A DNA stretch of 7,129 nucleotides from Candidatus Competibacteraceae bacterium (GTDB taxonomy: Bacteria > Pseudomonadota > Gammaproteobacteria > Competibacterales > Competibacteraceae): positions 1 through 7,129 of the forward strand of contig JAGRHM010000473.1 of NCBI GenBank assembly GCA_020445005.1, given 5' to 3'. The stretch's first letter is position 1. Each line of letters opens with the position of its first letter. The translations under genes were made by a program, and so were the position numbers. Below the pieces are notes generated by a model. It was not told where the DNA came from. It did no database searches and worked only from the letters and a program-made list of their open reading frames with translations. Below are positions 1 to 6,898 of this stretch, in pieces.

Positions 1-601
1 CCAACCGATAGCTGGTGACTTGTCCGACTTTGATCGCGCGAAAATAGACGGGCGAACCGATATCCAGCGACCCGAGTTCGGCGGCTCGCAGGGTAAACCG
101 ACTTCCCGGCGTATCAGCGGTGATCGGCGGAGGCGTTTCCAATCCCTTAAACGCATAAGCGCGCTGACCCTCGGTCACCGGATCGATGGCGATATACGCA
201 CCGGCGAATAGGGTGCTGAGTCCGCTGACCTGACCTGCGGAAACCCGCGCCCGCTCGACCCAGAACCGCGTTTTGTCGGTCAGATAGCGTTCGGCGCCCT
301 TAACCAGCTTAGCGGTCACAATGACCTGGGAGAGATCTTCGTTGAGCGTAATGTGATCGATTTGCCCGAATTCGACATTTTTGTACTTGAGTTTGGTTTT
401 ACCGGCTTCCAGTCCCTCAGCGGTGCTGAAGGTAATAGTAATGGTCGGTCCCTGCTCGGAATAGGTCTTGTAGGCCAGCCATGCGCCAATGGTGAGCGCG
501 ACCAGGGGGATGAGCCAGACCAGCGAAAAGCGGCTGCGTTGCTCCAGGACGACCTCGGGAAGAGGCTCGGTTGCGGATTTTTCAAGATGCGGTTCACTCA
601 T
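1..601 (-). CDS. pqiB: PqiB, MCE-family intermembrane transport protein (N-terminal 200 residues, 3' end off window)
   Basis: PqiB-type MCE proteins are anchored in the inner membrane and form a periplasmic tube implicated in lipid traffic between the membranes. The frame is open from ATG at 601 to the left edge (200 codons, no stop), so the gene is cut by the window. Residues 1-24 are cytoplasmic, 25-45 form one membrane helix (LVWLIPLVALTIGAWLAYKT), and about 52-142 form the first MCE domain, with EGLEAGKTKLKYKNVEFG and the later SGLSTLFAGAYIAIDP matching the E. coli PqiB pattern as I recall it. A second MCE repeat begins near 164 (SRFTLRAAELGSLDIGSPVYFR). The start is set by the membrane anchor position and by overlap with the upstream pqiA gene (ATGAGTGA, 8 bases shared), which suggests translational coupling. 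The Shine-Dalgarno is weak. The family is clear; YebT-like or other multi-MCE paralogues are the alternative, because the total number of MCE repeats is not visible. Confidence 0.93.
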   Translation of the reverse strand, partial: MSEPHLEKSATEPLPEVVLEQRSRFSLVWLIPLVALTIGAWLAYKTYSEQGPTITITFSTAEGLEAGKTKLKYKNVEFGQIDHITLNEDLSQVIVTAKLVKGAERYLTDKTRFWVERARVSAGQVSGLSTLFAGAYIAIDPVTEGQRAYAFKGLETPPPITADTPGSRFTLRAAELGSLDIGSPVYFRAIKVGQVTSYRL

Positions 602-1235
602 GCGATTGTTCCAGACGATCCCAGATCAGTCGAGGGTCGAAGGTGAGGGCGGCGAAAATGGTGATGACGACGACTGCGCCAAAAAAGACCGCGCCGGCTT
701 CGGCGCGAATGGTCGCCAGATTGCCTAAATGCACCAGGGCGACCAGGATGGTCACCACATAGATATCGACCATGGACCAGCGGCCGACCGCTTCCGTGAT
801 GCGGTACAGTCGGGTGCGGTCGCGCGGTCGCCAGCGGGAACGGAGCTGCACCGAGATCAGCAGGTAGACCAGGATCACCAGTTTCAGCAGCGGCACCACC
901 ACGCTGGCGAAGAAGATCAGTAAAGCCAACGGCCACATGCCGTGCAGCAGCAAATAGGCGACGCCGCTCATAATGGTGTCGGACTGGGTCTTGCCCAGTG
1001 ACGTCACCGTCATAATCGGTAAAACATTCGCAGGAATATAGAAGATGAACGCGGCGATGACCAAAGCCCAGGTGCGCGCCAGGCTGTTGGGTTTGCGCGC
1101 GTGCAGAGTCGCGCCGCAACGCGGGCAGCGCATGCGAACGCGGTCGTCAAGGTTAGCTGGCACCTTGCTTAACAGTTCGCAGGATGGGCAACTGATCAGC
1201 GATTGGCGGGCGGCGCTGGATGGCCAGGGCTTCAA
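594..1235 (-). CDS. pqiA: PqiA second half as a separate gene (213 aa, TTG start)
   Basis: Inner-membrane PqiA-domain protein, the partner of PqiB. It corresponds to the C-terminal half of the fused E. coli PqiA/YebS type (about 420 residues). A zinc-ribbon-like pair sits at C16/C19 (CPSC) and C37/C40 (CPRC). About four membrane helices follow, with family hallmarks YIPANVLPIM, LLLHGMWPLALLIFFASVVVP, GRWSMVDIYVV and AALTFDPRLIWDRLEQ. The frame stays open upstream to 1565, but that extension only shadows the preceding pqiA gene. The best start is TTG at 1235: it overlaps the upstream stop as TTGA, has TAAGG eight bases upstream (1248-1244), and is the only start codon seen that keeps both cysteine pairs with a normal N-terminus. 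The 3' end overlaps pqiB by 8 bases. Family is certain; the exact start is likely rather than proven. Confidence 0.88.
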   Translation of the reverse strand: MKPWPSSAARQSLISCPSCELLSKVPANLDDRVRMRCPRCGATLHARKPNSLARTWALVIAAFIFYIPANVLPIMTVTSLGKTQSDTIMSGVAYLLLHGMWPLALLIFFASVVVPLLKLVILVYLLISVQLRSRWRPRDRTRLYRITEAVGRWSMVDIYVVTILVALVHLGNLATIRAEAGAVFFGAVVVITIFAALTFDPRLIWDRLEQSHE

Positions 1236-1840
1236 GGCGCGTACCTTACTTTTTCCCAGATCAGATGGGGATCGAGGGAGGCCGCCGCCGCCGCCAGTAC
1301 GAAAATCAGCAGGCCGAACGCCCACAGCGCCAGCCCTGGCACAATCGTCGCCATCCCCGCCAGTTTCACCACCGAGACCAGGATACCCAGCATAAAGACT
1401 TCCATCATGCCCCAGGGCGTGAGGTTTTGCAGCAGGCGCAAGACTCCCGCGAGATGCTGGGGCGCGCGCCCGACTTTGAGCGGAACCAGGATGTACAACA
1501 TCAGCGTTAACTGCACAGCGGGCACGATGATCGTAGTCAACAACACCAGCGCCGCCAGTCCCCACATACCTTGATCGTAAAGATCCCTGACGCCGGTGAA
1601 CAGCCGGGTTTGTGTGACTTGTCCCTGCATTTCGAAGGCCAGGAACGGAAACGCATTGGCCACTGCGAACAGAGTGAGGCCGGCCAGACTTAGCGCCAGG
1701 GTTCGATTCAGGCTGTCGCGTTTACTGCGATGCAGCACGGCCCCGCAGCGCGGACACCGGGCGCTGCCGCCGGGTGGAGGCGACTTGAGATGTTGCAGCA
1801 AATCGCATTCGTGGCAAGCAATGAAAGTCGGTTCAGTCAT
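1232..1840 (-). CDS. pqiA: PqiA first half as a separate gene (202 aa)
   Basis: Inner-membrane PqiA-domain protein matching the N-terminal half of the fused PqiA form. Cysteine pairs C9/C12 (CHEC) and C29/C32 (CPRC) make a zinc-ribbon-like or redox-type motif facing the cytoplasm. Four probable membrane helices follow, at about 47-69 (ANAFPFLAFEMQG is a family signature), 92-121, 143-165 (TPWGMMEVFMLGILVSVVKL) and 168-190, ending with SLDPHLIWE. ATG at 1840 is chosen because the first cysteine pair must lie near the N-terminus and no in-frame start is seen just upstream. No strong Shine-Dalgarno is visible. Its stop overlaps the next pqiA gene's TTG by two bases (TTGA). The 60-base gap to the upstream kinase shows no terminator. 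It is paralogous to the next gene, reflecting the internal repeat of fused PqiA proteins. It is one of two pqiA genes, so the symbol needs a suffix. Confidence 0.92.
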   Translation of the reverse strand: MTEPTFIACHECDLLQHLKSPPPGGSARCPRCGAVLHRSKRDSLNRTLALSLAGLTLFAVANAFPFLAFEMQGQVTQTRLFTGVRDLYDQGMWGLAALVLLTTIIVPAVQLTLMLYILVPLKVGRAPQHLAGVLRLLQNLTPWGMMEVFMLGILVSVVKLAGMATIVPGLALWAFGLLIFVLAAAAASLDPHLIWEKVRYAP

Positions 1841-1900
1841 GACATGCGGGTATGCGGTGAATCGGGTTAGGCGGACGCACGGGGTTTGGGTTGAGCGCCT
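1841..1900 (-). other. 60-base gap between the kinase and pqiA genes
   Basis: This is the only untranslated stretch between the signalling genes and the Pqi genes. I see no stem-loop followed by a T run, no clear -35/-10 pair, and no strong Shine-Dalgarno before the ATG at 1840. An out-of-frame ATG at 1845 opens only a two-codon frame (ATGTCATGA) that overlaps the pqiA start. The absence of a terminator allows read-through from the kinase gene, but a promoter inside the kinase 3' end cannot be excluded by eye. Confidence 0.4.
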
Positions 1901-3763
1901 TTAGCGAGCGCGGGGTGATTTCTCCGGGGCCAAGACGCTTACGCCGTGATCAAGCAATACGCGCAGTTTTCTCGCCAGTTCGATCTTGTGATAGGGTTTA
2001 GTCAGGACTTCCACATCTTCAGCGATGTGGCCGTTGCCGACCAGGGCGTGTTCGGTATAGCCCGAAGTGAACAGGACGCGCAAACCAGGCTGGCGGCGTT
2101 GCGCCTCGGCCGCCAGTTGTACGCCGTCCATGTCGCCAGGCAAGACGATATCGGTGAATAGCAGGGCAATGTGTGGCGTGGCGTCCAGGATTTGCAGGGC
2201 TGTCACGGCAGTGCTCGCTTGTTGAGTTTTGTAACCCAGTCGCTCCAGGGCGGCCACGGCAAACAGGCGCACACCAGCATCGTCTTCAACCACCAGCAGC
2301 GTCTCACCCCGGCCCTGGAGCGAGCGATGTTCCGATGAAGTCGGTTCCGGCAGCGCCTTGGCGTCCTGATATTCAATGCGGGGCAGGTAAAGCCGCACCG
2401 TAGCGCCCTGGTCCGGTTCGCTGTCAATCGTGATGTGGCCGCCAGACTGCTTAACCAGACCATAAACCATGCTTAGACCCAGACCGCTGCCTCGTCCTGC
2501 GTCTTTGGTGCTGAAAAAGGGTTCAAAAGCGTGTTCCAGGACCTCGGGCGCCATGCCTGTCCCGGAATCGTTGACCGCCAGCATCACGTAGGGACCGGAA
2601 CGCACTTCTCCCTGATATTCTGCAACCTGCTCCTCATCCAGCACCACATTCGCGGTCTCCAGCAGCAACCGGCCACCGTGTGACATCGCATCGCGGGCAT
2701 TGATCACCAGATTAAGCAGGGCGCTTTCAAACTGTCCGGGATCAACCAGGGTCGGCGCGAGATCGATAGCCAGCGCCTTGTCAATGCGTATCGCCGAACC
2801 TAGGGTCCGCTGCATCAAATCCAGCATGCCCAAAACCAGCCGATTCAAATTGACAGGTTGCGCCAGTAAGGGCTGACGGCGGGCAAACGCCAGCAGCCGC
2901 CGACTCAGGTTCACGCCGCGATCCACCGATTTGAGCGCCTGCTGGGCCAGTTCCAGTAACCGGGGTTGCGCCGTCAACTGCTCATGCAGTAATTCCAGAT
3001 TGCCCATGATAACCGCCAGCAGGTTATTAAAGTCATGGGCAATGCCGCCGGTGAGTTGGCCAATGGCCTGCATCTTTTGCGCCTGGCGAAGCTGGCTTTC
3101 CGCGTATTTGCGCTGGGTCAGGTCACGCACGACGACAATAGTGGCCGGTTGGTCATCGAAGCGCACATCCAGCGGCACGGTGCGCGATTCGAACCAGTGT
3201 CGTCCCGAGCGAGTGGGCAATTCGTATTCAGCAATTTGAATCCGCTGAGTTTCCAGCGCGCCGTGAATCAGGCTGAGAAAGAAATCCGCCATTTCCGGGG
3301 AATGTACTTCATTAAGTTGTTTGCCTTTTAGCAAAGCCGCTCCTGTCGTTATCAAGCTGTTCGGCTCCGCAAGGATTTCACAGTAGCGCCCGTTGTTGTC
3401 GACGACGAATACCTGATCGGGCAAGGCCCGGGTGATGGCGCGCAGGCGCGCTTTGCTGGCGCGCTGGGCGGTCTCCGCCTGACGGCGCACCTCAATTTCC
3501 CGCAGCAGGGTGGCGTTAACCGCTTCCAGCGCCCGGGCGCGATGCCAGGAAATCAGATAAGCGGCGACCAGCAGGCTCAGAACGGTCAGTGACAGGCCCC
3601 AGGCCAGGATATCGGCTAGGATAATAGCCCCGGAGCGTAATTCGAAAAGGAAGGTCAGGACGATACATAGCGTCGCTAGTCCCATCACTATCGCTGATAA
3701 ACCAGCGGGCGGCCACCGGCGGATGCGCTTCTGTTTCAGCAGTTCGGCGGGAAGCATTTCCAT
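1901..3763 (-). CDS. Hybrid sensor histidine kinase, short-input paralogue (620 aa; 2 TM-PAS-HisKA-HATPase-REC)
   Basis: Inner-membrane sensor kinase that should autophosphorylate on His and pass phosphate to its own receiver. Two hydrophobic helices (about 20-40 and 46-72) are joined by a very short loop, so there is no periplasmic sensor, and no HAMP is seen. A helical linker (about 75-108) leads to a PAS domain (about 109-216, [15 protein letters not shown] to [11 protein letters not shown]). The HisKA H-box is GGIAHDFNN with H243. The HATPase has an N-box [10 protein letters not shown] (N355), DSGTG (D399), FEPFFSTK and [11 protein letters not shown]. The C-terminal receiver (about 486-606) keeps the acidic pair D494/D495, phospho-acceptor D538 ([12 protein letters not shown]), T566 (TSGYT) and K589 (TKPY). 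All catalytic residues are intact. The core is closely similar to the kinase upstream, implying tandem duplication. ATG at 3763 is used; ATG at 3757 is an alternative, and neither has a good ribosome binding site. The signal sensed is unknown; PAS is the only evident input domain. Confidence 0.93.
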   Translation of the reverse strand: MEMLPAELLKQKRIRRWPPAGLSAIVMGLATLCIVLTFLFELRSGAIILADILAWGLSLTVLSLLVAAYLISWHRARALEAVNATLLREIEVRRQAETAQRASKARLRAITRALPDQVFVVDNNGRYCEILAEPNSLITTGAALLKGKQLNEVHSPEMADFFLSLIHGALETQRIQIAEYELPTRSGRHWFESRTVPLDVRFDDQPATIVVVRDLTQRKYAESQLRQAQKMQAIGQLTGGIAHDFNNLLAVIMGNLELLHEQLTAQPRLLELAQQALKSVDRGVNLSRRLLAFARRQPLLAQPVNLNRLVLGMLDLMQRTLGSAIRIDKALAIDLAPTLVDPGQFESALLNLVINARDAMSHGGRLLLETANVVLDEEQVAEYQGEVRSGPYVMLAVNDSGTGMAPEVLEHAFEPFFSTKDAGRGSGLGLSMVYGLVKQSGGHITIDSEPDQGATVRLYLPRIEYQDAKALPEPTSSEHRSLQGRGETLLVVEDDAGVRLFAVAALERLGYKTQQASTAVTALQILDATPHIALLFTDIVLPGDMDGVQLAAEAQRRQPGLRVLFTSGYTEHALVGNGHIAEDVEVLTKPYHKIELARKLRVLLDHGVSVLAPEKSPRAR

Positions 3764-3793
3764 GAGGCAATTGGTATTTTACTTTCTATTTTA
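3764..3793 (-). other. AT-rich 30-base junction between the two kinase genes
   Basis: The upstream kinase ends in tandem stops (TGA then TAA), followed by a noticeably AT-rich stretch containing TAAAAT twice before the ATG at 3763. No proper Shine-Dalgarno precedes that ATG. TAAAAT resembles a -10 hexamer, but I could not find a well-spaced, well-matched -35, so a promoter here is only a possibility. Tight spacing supports co-transcription of the two kinases. Confidence 0.3.
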
Positions 3794-6700
3794 TCAGGAT
3801 TTGGCGCGTCGATTGAGCAATGTGCGCAGCTTGCCGCCTAATTCGGCTTTACGATAGGGTTTGGCTAATATTTCCACCCCTTCCGCCAGTCCGCCGCCGC
3901 TAACCAGCATGCGTTCAGTATAGCCGGAGGTGAAAAGCACCGGCAGCTCAGGCCGGCGGCGAGTTGCTTCGGTGGCCAGATGTACGCCATCCATATCGCC
4001 CGGGAGCACGATGTCGGTAAACAGCAGCGCGATGCGCGGATTCAGGTTGAGAATTTCCAGCGCCGTTTTGGCATTGTCCGCCTGACAGGTTTCGTAGCCC
4101 AGGCTGTGCAGCGCCCTGATGGCGAACAACCGGACATCGACATCATCCTCGACAACCAGAATGGTTTCGCCGTGACCCTCGAACGAGACGTCGGCATCCG
4201 CCGGTTCAAACACGGCCGGAGCTTCGGCGTGAATCCGCGGCAGGTACAAGCGCACCGTGGTTCCACGGCCAAGCTCGCTGTAAATTGTGACATGGCCGCC
4301 GGACTGCTTGACCAGGCCATAGACCATACTTAGACCCAGGCCGCTGCCCTTGCTGGTCTCCTTAGTGGTGAAAAACGGTTCAAAAGCCCGCTCCAGCACT
4401 TCGGGCGCCATGCCGGTGCCCGAATCGCTGACCGCCAGCACGACATACGCGCCAGGCCGCACATCCTGGTGCGTTGCGGCGTAGTCCTCGTCGAGAACCG
4501 CATTGGCGGTTTCCAACACCAGCCGCCCCGCCTGAGGCATGGCGTCGCGAGCGTTGATCACCAGATTGAGCAGGGCGCTTTCAAACTGATCGGGATCGAT
4601 ATAAGTTTGTTCCAAATCCGGCGCCAGCGCAGTTTCGATCTGGATCGTGGCGCCCAGGGTGCGGCGGATGAGTTCAATCATGCCCAGCACCAGCTTGTTC
4701 AGGTCGGTCGATTGCGCCTGCAACGGCTGGCGGCGGGCGAAGACCAGTAAGCGGCGAGTCAGCGCCGCGCCCCGGTCCACGGCCCGCAAGGCTTGCAGCG
4801 CCAGTTCATACAAGCGGGGGTGAACCATCAATTGCTCATGCAGTAACTCCAGATTACCCATGATCACGGCCAGCAAGTTATTAAAATCATGAGCAATTCC
4901 TCCAGTCAATTGGCCAATGGCCTGCATCTTCTGGGCCTGCCGGAGCTGATTTTCCGACTGCTTGCGCTTGGTAATGTCGCGAGCAACAACAATGACGGCT
5001 AATTTCTCGGCGGACGAAGACTGGGACGAACCGAACAGACTCATCTGATCGTTGCTCACAATCGCAGTTTGCTGATCAACGAGCGGGATATCGAGCGGGG
5101 CCGTGCGCGATTCAAACCAGCGCAGCCCTGAGGTGGTGGATAACTCGTATTCGGCGACCTGAATTTGCCGGGTCTCCAGCGCTCGGTGAATGATGCCGAT
5201 AAAAAATTCCGCCATCTCCGGGCTATGGACTTCACTCAGCAATTTACCGCGTACGGGAATGATGCCCGATGCGAGGTGATCGCTCTGACTGTTTGAAGTT
5301 TCCTGGCGCTTTTGCAGTCTTCGGAAACTCGTTTCGGACGGGAAACGACCCCGTGCCGGGGTGATGCGGTGGGCATCCCATTCCCGTCCAGCCGCCAGTA
5401 CTTCACGGTAGCGGCCTTCGGCATCGACAACGAATACCAGATCAGGGATGGCGCGGGTCATAGCGCGCACCCGCGCCTCGCTTTCGCGCAGCGCTTTTTC
5501 CGTCTGGTTGCGGAATTCGATCTCTTGGGTCAGAGAGGCATTGGTGAGCGCTAGCTGAGTGGTTCGTTCCAGCACCCGTTTTTCGAGAAGCGCATTCGCT
5601 TCACGCAGCTCCATCTGTGTTTGTTGCATCGATGCGCGCATGTGGTTGAAGGTGCGCGTCAGTTCGCCGAGTTCGTCATTACGGCGCACCGGTAGATCCT
5701 CGGTTGGAAAGCCTTCTTCCAAGCGGCGGGTTGCCTCCGCCAGCGCTGCAATGGGACGCGCCAGGGAACGGGCGCGTTTCCGGGACATACGATACGCTAC
5801 GGCCAGCATCGTCAGCGCGGTCATGACCAGGATCGAGATCGTCACGACACTGGTAAGCCGCGCAGCATGGACCTCTTGCTCCAAACGGGTTTCGGAATCG
5901 GCTGCCATCGCCGCGACTAGGGTGGTGACCCGGTCCGCCAGTGGATCGGTTTCCACCGCCATACGATGCAGGGCCAGGTTCCAGTCCGCTGCTTGACGGC
6001 GCTCGGTCATTTTTATGGCGAGCGTAGTAAAAGATCGCCAGTCCTGTTGAAAAAGCGTAAGCGTTTGTCTTTCATGGGGGGTCAATAGCGGATGTTCAGT
6101 CATCTCCGCAATCTGGGACTGCACGGCATCCAACCGCGCTGGGAGCGCTTCGGCGTATTGCAGACCGTTGATGCCCAGGATTTCTCTTAACAAAAGCTGA
6201 GTGTTGAAGACCGCACTCTGGATTTTCATAATTCGCACGAGTAACGCCTTGCGTCCCGGCGCATCGTCTTGCGCCTCTTCCTCGTGTTGTAATGCAGTCA
6301 GCAACATTTTCATTTTTGTAACATTTGATGTAATTTCAACCTGATAAATAAGCCGCGCCGGTTCATTGTCGGGCGTATGGGCCATGTCTTTTACCCACTC
6401 TTGGGACTCTTGTAACTCGGTCAAGAGCGTCTGCAGTTCAGGTAACCGCTCCAGAGTGCAGGTTTGCTCGAACATGCGCCGGCATTGCTTGATCATGGCG
6501 ATGGCCGGCAGGATGTCCTGTTCCCAGGCAGTGCGCCAGTCTTCGAGAAAATGGGAGTCCCCCAGGCTGACCCAGCCGCGGAGACTGGCCAGCGAGTATT
6601 GCACACCGGCCAGCACCCGCAGCGAGGCCTGGACCATCGGCGCGCCTTCATGGGCCAGCAGGACGACCCGATTGCGTAATTCGTAGGTCGAGACCAGTGC

Positions 6701-6814
6701 GGCCAATAACATGCTGATGCCGACCAGCGCCACTGACAGATGGGAAAGCAACAGTTGCCGGTTTAAGGGACGCTTTTTCGTAGGGCATTCAGCGTTCCGG
6801 GGCAGCGAATTCAT
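3794..6814 (-). CDS. Hybrid sensor histidine kinase, long-input paralogue (1006 aa; periplasmic sensor-HAMP-PAS-HisKA-HATPase-REC)
   Basis: Inner-membrane hybrid kinase. TM1 is about 21-43 and TM2 about 319-341. Between them lies a helical periplasmic sensor of roughly 275 residues of unrecognised ligand, with the segment VQYSLASLRGWVSLGD near 71-86. HAMP is about 342-395 (RPIAALAEATRRLEEG, then NDELGELTRTFN), followed by a coiled coil (about 396-448). PAS is about 450-616 and carries two insertions absent from its neighbour. HisKA has GGIAHDFNN with H642. HATPase has N754 ([10 protein letters not shown]), D797 (DSGTG), FEPFFTTK and [11 protein letters not shown]. The receiver (about 883-1003) has D890/D891, phospho-acceptor D934, T962 and K985. 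No Hpt domain is present. I chose ATG at 6814 because GGAAAAGG lies six bases upstream; an in-frame TTG at 6874 would add 20 residues but has no comparable site. It lies 30 bases before a paralogous kinase and 84 bases after a receiver gene, so it is probably in the same transcript. The signal is unknown. Confidence 0.93.
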   Translation of the reverse strand: MNSLPRNAECPTKKRPLNRQLLLSHLSVALVGISMLLAALVSTYELRNRVVLLAHEGAPMVQASLRVLAGVQYSLASLRGWVSLGDSHFLEDWRTAWEQDILPAIAMIKQCRRMFEQTCTLERLPELQTLLTELQESQEWVKDMAHTPDNEPARLIYQVEITSNVTKMKMLLTALQHEEEAQDDAPGRKALLVRIMKIQSAVFNTQLLLREILGINGLQYAEALPARLDAVQSQIAEMTEHPLLTPHERQTLTLFQQDWRSFTTLAIKMTERRQAADWNLALHRMAVETDPLADRVTTLVAAMAADSETRLEQEVHAARLTSVVTISILVMTALTMLAVAYRMSRKRARSLARPIAALAEATRRLEEGFPTEDLPVRRNDELGELTRTFNHMRASMQQTQMELREANALLEKRVLERTTQLALTNASLTQEIEFRNQTEKALRESEARVRAMTRAIPDLVFVVDAEGRYREVLAAGREWDAHRITPARGRFPSETSFRRLQKRQETSNSQSDHLASGIIPVRGKLLSEVHSPEMAEFFIGIIHRALETRQIQVAEYELSTTSGLRWFESRTAPLDIPLVDQQTAIVSNDQMSLFGSSQSSSAEKLAVIVVARDITKRKQSENQLRQAQKMQAIGQLTGGIAHDFNNLLAVIMGNLELLHEQLMVHPRLYELALQALRAVDRGAALTRRLLVFARRQPLQAQSTDLNKLVLGMIELIRRTLGATIQIETALAPDLEQTYIDPDQFESALLNLVINARDAMPQAGRLVLETANAVLDEDYAATHQDVRPGAYVVLAVSDSGTGMAPEVLERAFEPFFTTKETSKGSGLGLSMVYGLVKQSGGHVTIYSELGRGTTVRLYLPRIHAEAPAVFEPADADVSFEGHGETILVVEDDVDVRLFAIRALHSLGYETCQADNAKTALEILNLNPRIALLFTDIVLPGDMDGVHLATEATRRRPELPVLFTSGYTERMLVSGGGLAEGVEILAKPYRKAELGGKLRTLLNRRAKS

Positions 6815-6820
6815 GGATGG

Positions 6821-6828
6821 CCTTTTCC
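6821..6828 (-). promoter_or_regulatory. Ribosome binding site of the long kinase
   Basis: GGAAAAGG on the minus strand lies six bases before the ATG at 6814. It is the best Shine-Dalgarno match in the window for a kinase start and decides the start in favour of 6814 over the upstream TTG at 6874. Its first five bases (GGAAA) form part of an inverted repeat, leaving only AGG unpaired if the hairpin forms. Confidence 0.6.
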
Positions 6829-6842
6829 AGGGACGCTGGAAA
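6824..6842 (-). promoter_or_regulatory. Hairpin overlapping the kinase ribosome binding site
   Basis: On the minus strand TTTCCAG, a five-base loop CGTCC, then CTGGAAA form a perfect seven-base-pair stem. The 3' arm contains the first half of the Shine-Dalgarno GGAAAAGG. Such placement could dampen translation of the kinase unless ribosomes arriving from upstream, or another factor, open the stem. The repeat itself is read directly; a regulatory role is inference, and a stem of this length can arise by chance. Confidence 0.35.
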
Positions 6843-6898
6843 TACGAGGGAATGGCACAAGGAGCAGGAGGCAACCCGAAACAGGGGATGCGAGGTCA

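Noticed and set aside
316..597. Minus-strand 93-codon frame within pqiB
   Set aside because: It overlaps the clearly real PqiB frame on the same strand, is Pro/Ser/Arg-rich, and has no domain.
1236..1565. N-terminal extension of the second pqiA frame up to 1565
   Set aside because: The roughly 110 extra residues are Gly/Ala/Arg-rich, have no PqiA features, and overlap the well-supported first pqiA gene in another frame. The TTG at 1235 explains the real domain.
3764..3820. Promoter between the two kinases
   Set aside because: TAAAAT resembles a -10 box, but the candidate -35 TTGCTC matches the consensus poorly and the spacing is off (18 bases to TGATAA, 21 to TAAAAT). It is not strong enough to call.
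5559..5996. Plus-strand 145-codon open frame
   Set aside because: It lies wholly antisense to the kinase HAMP and linker region, has Ser/Arg-rich composition typical of antisense shadows, and shows no recognisable domain.
6815..6874. TTG start at 6874 for the long kinase
   Set aside because: It would add 20 residues (Pro-rich, no domain) and lacks a good Shine-Dalgarno, whereas ATG at 6814 has GGAAAAGG at six bases.
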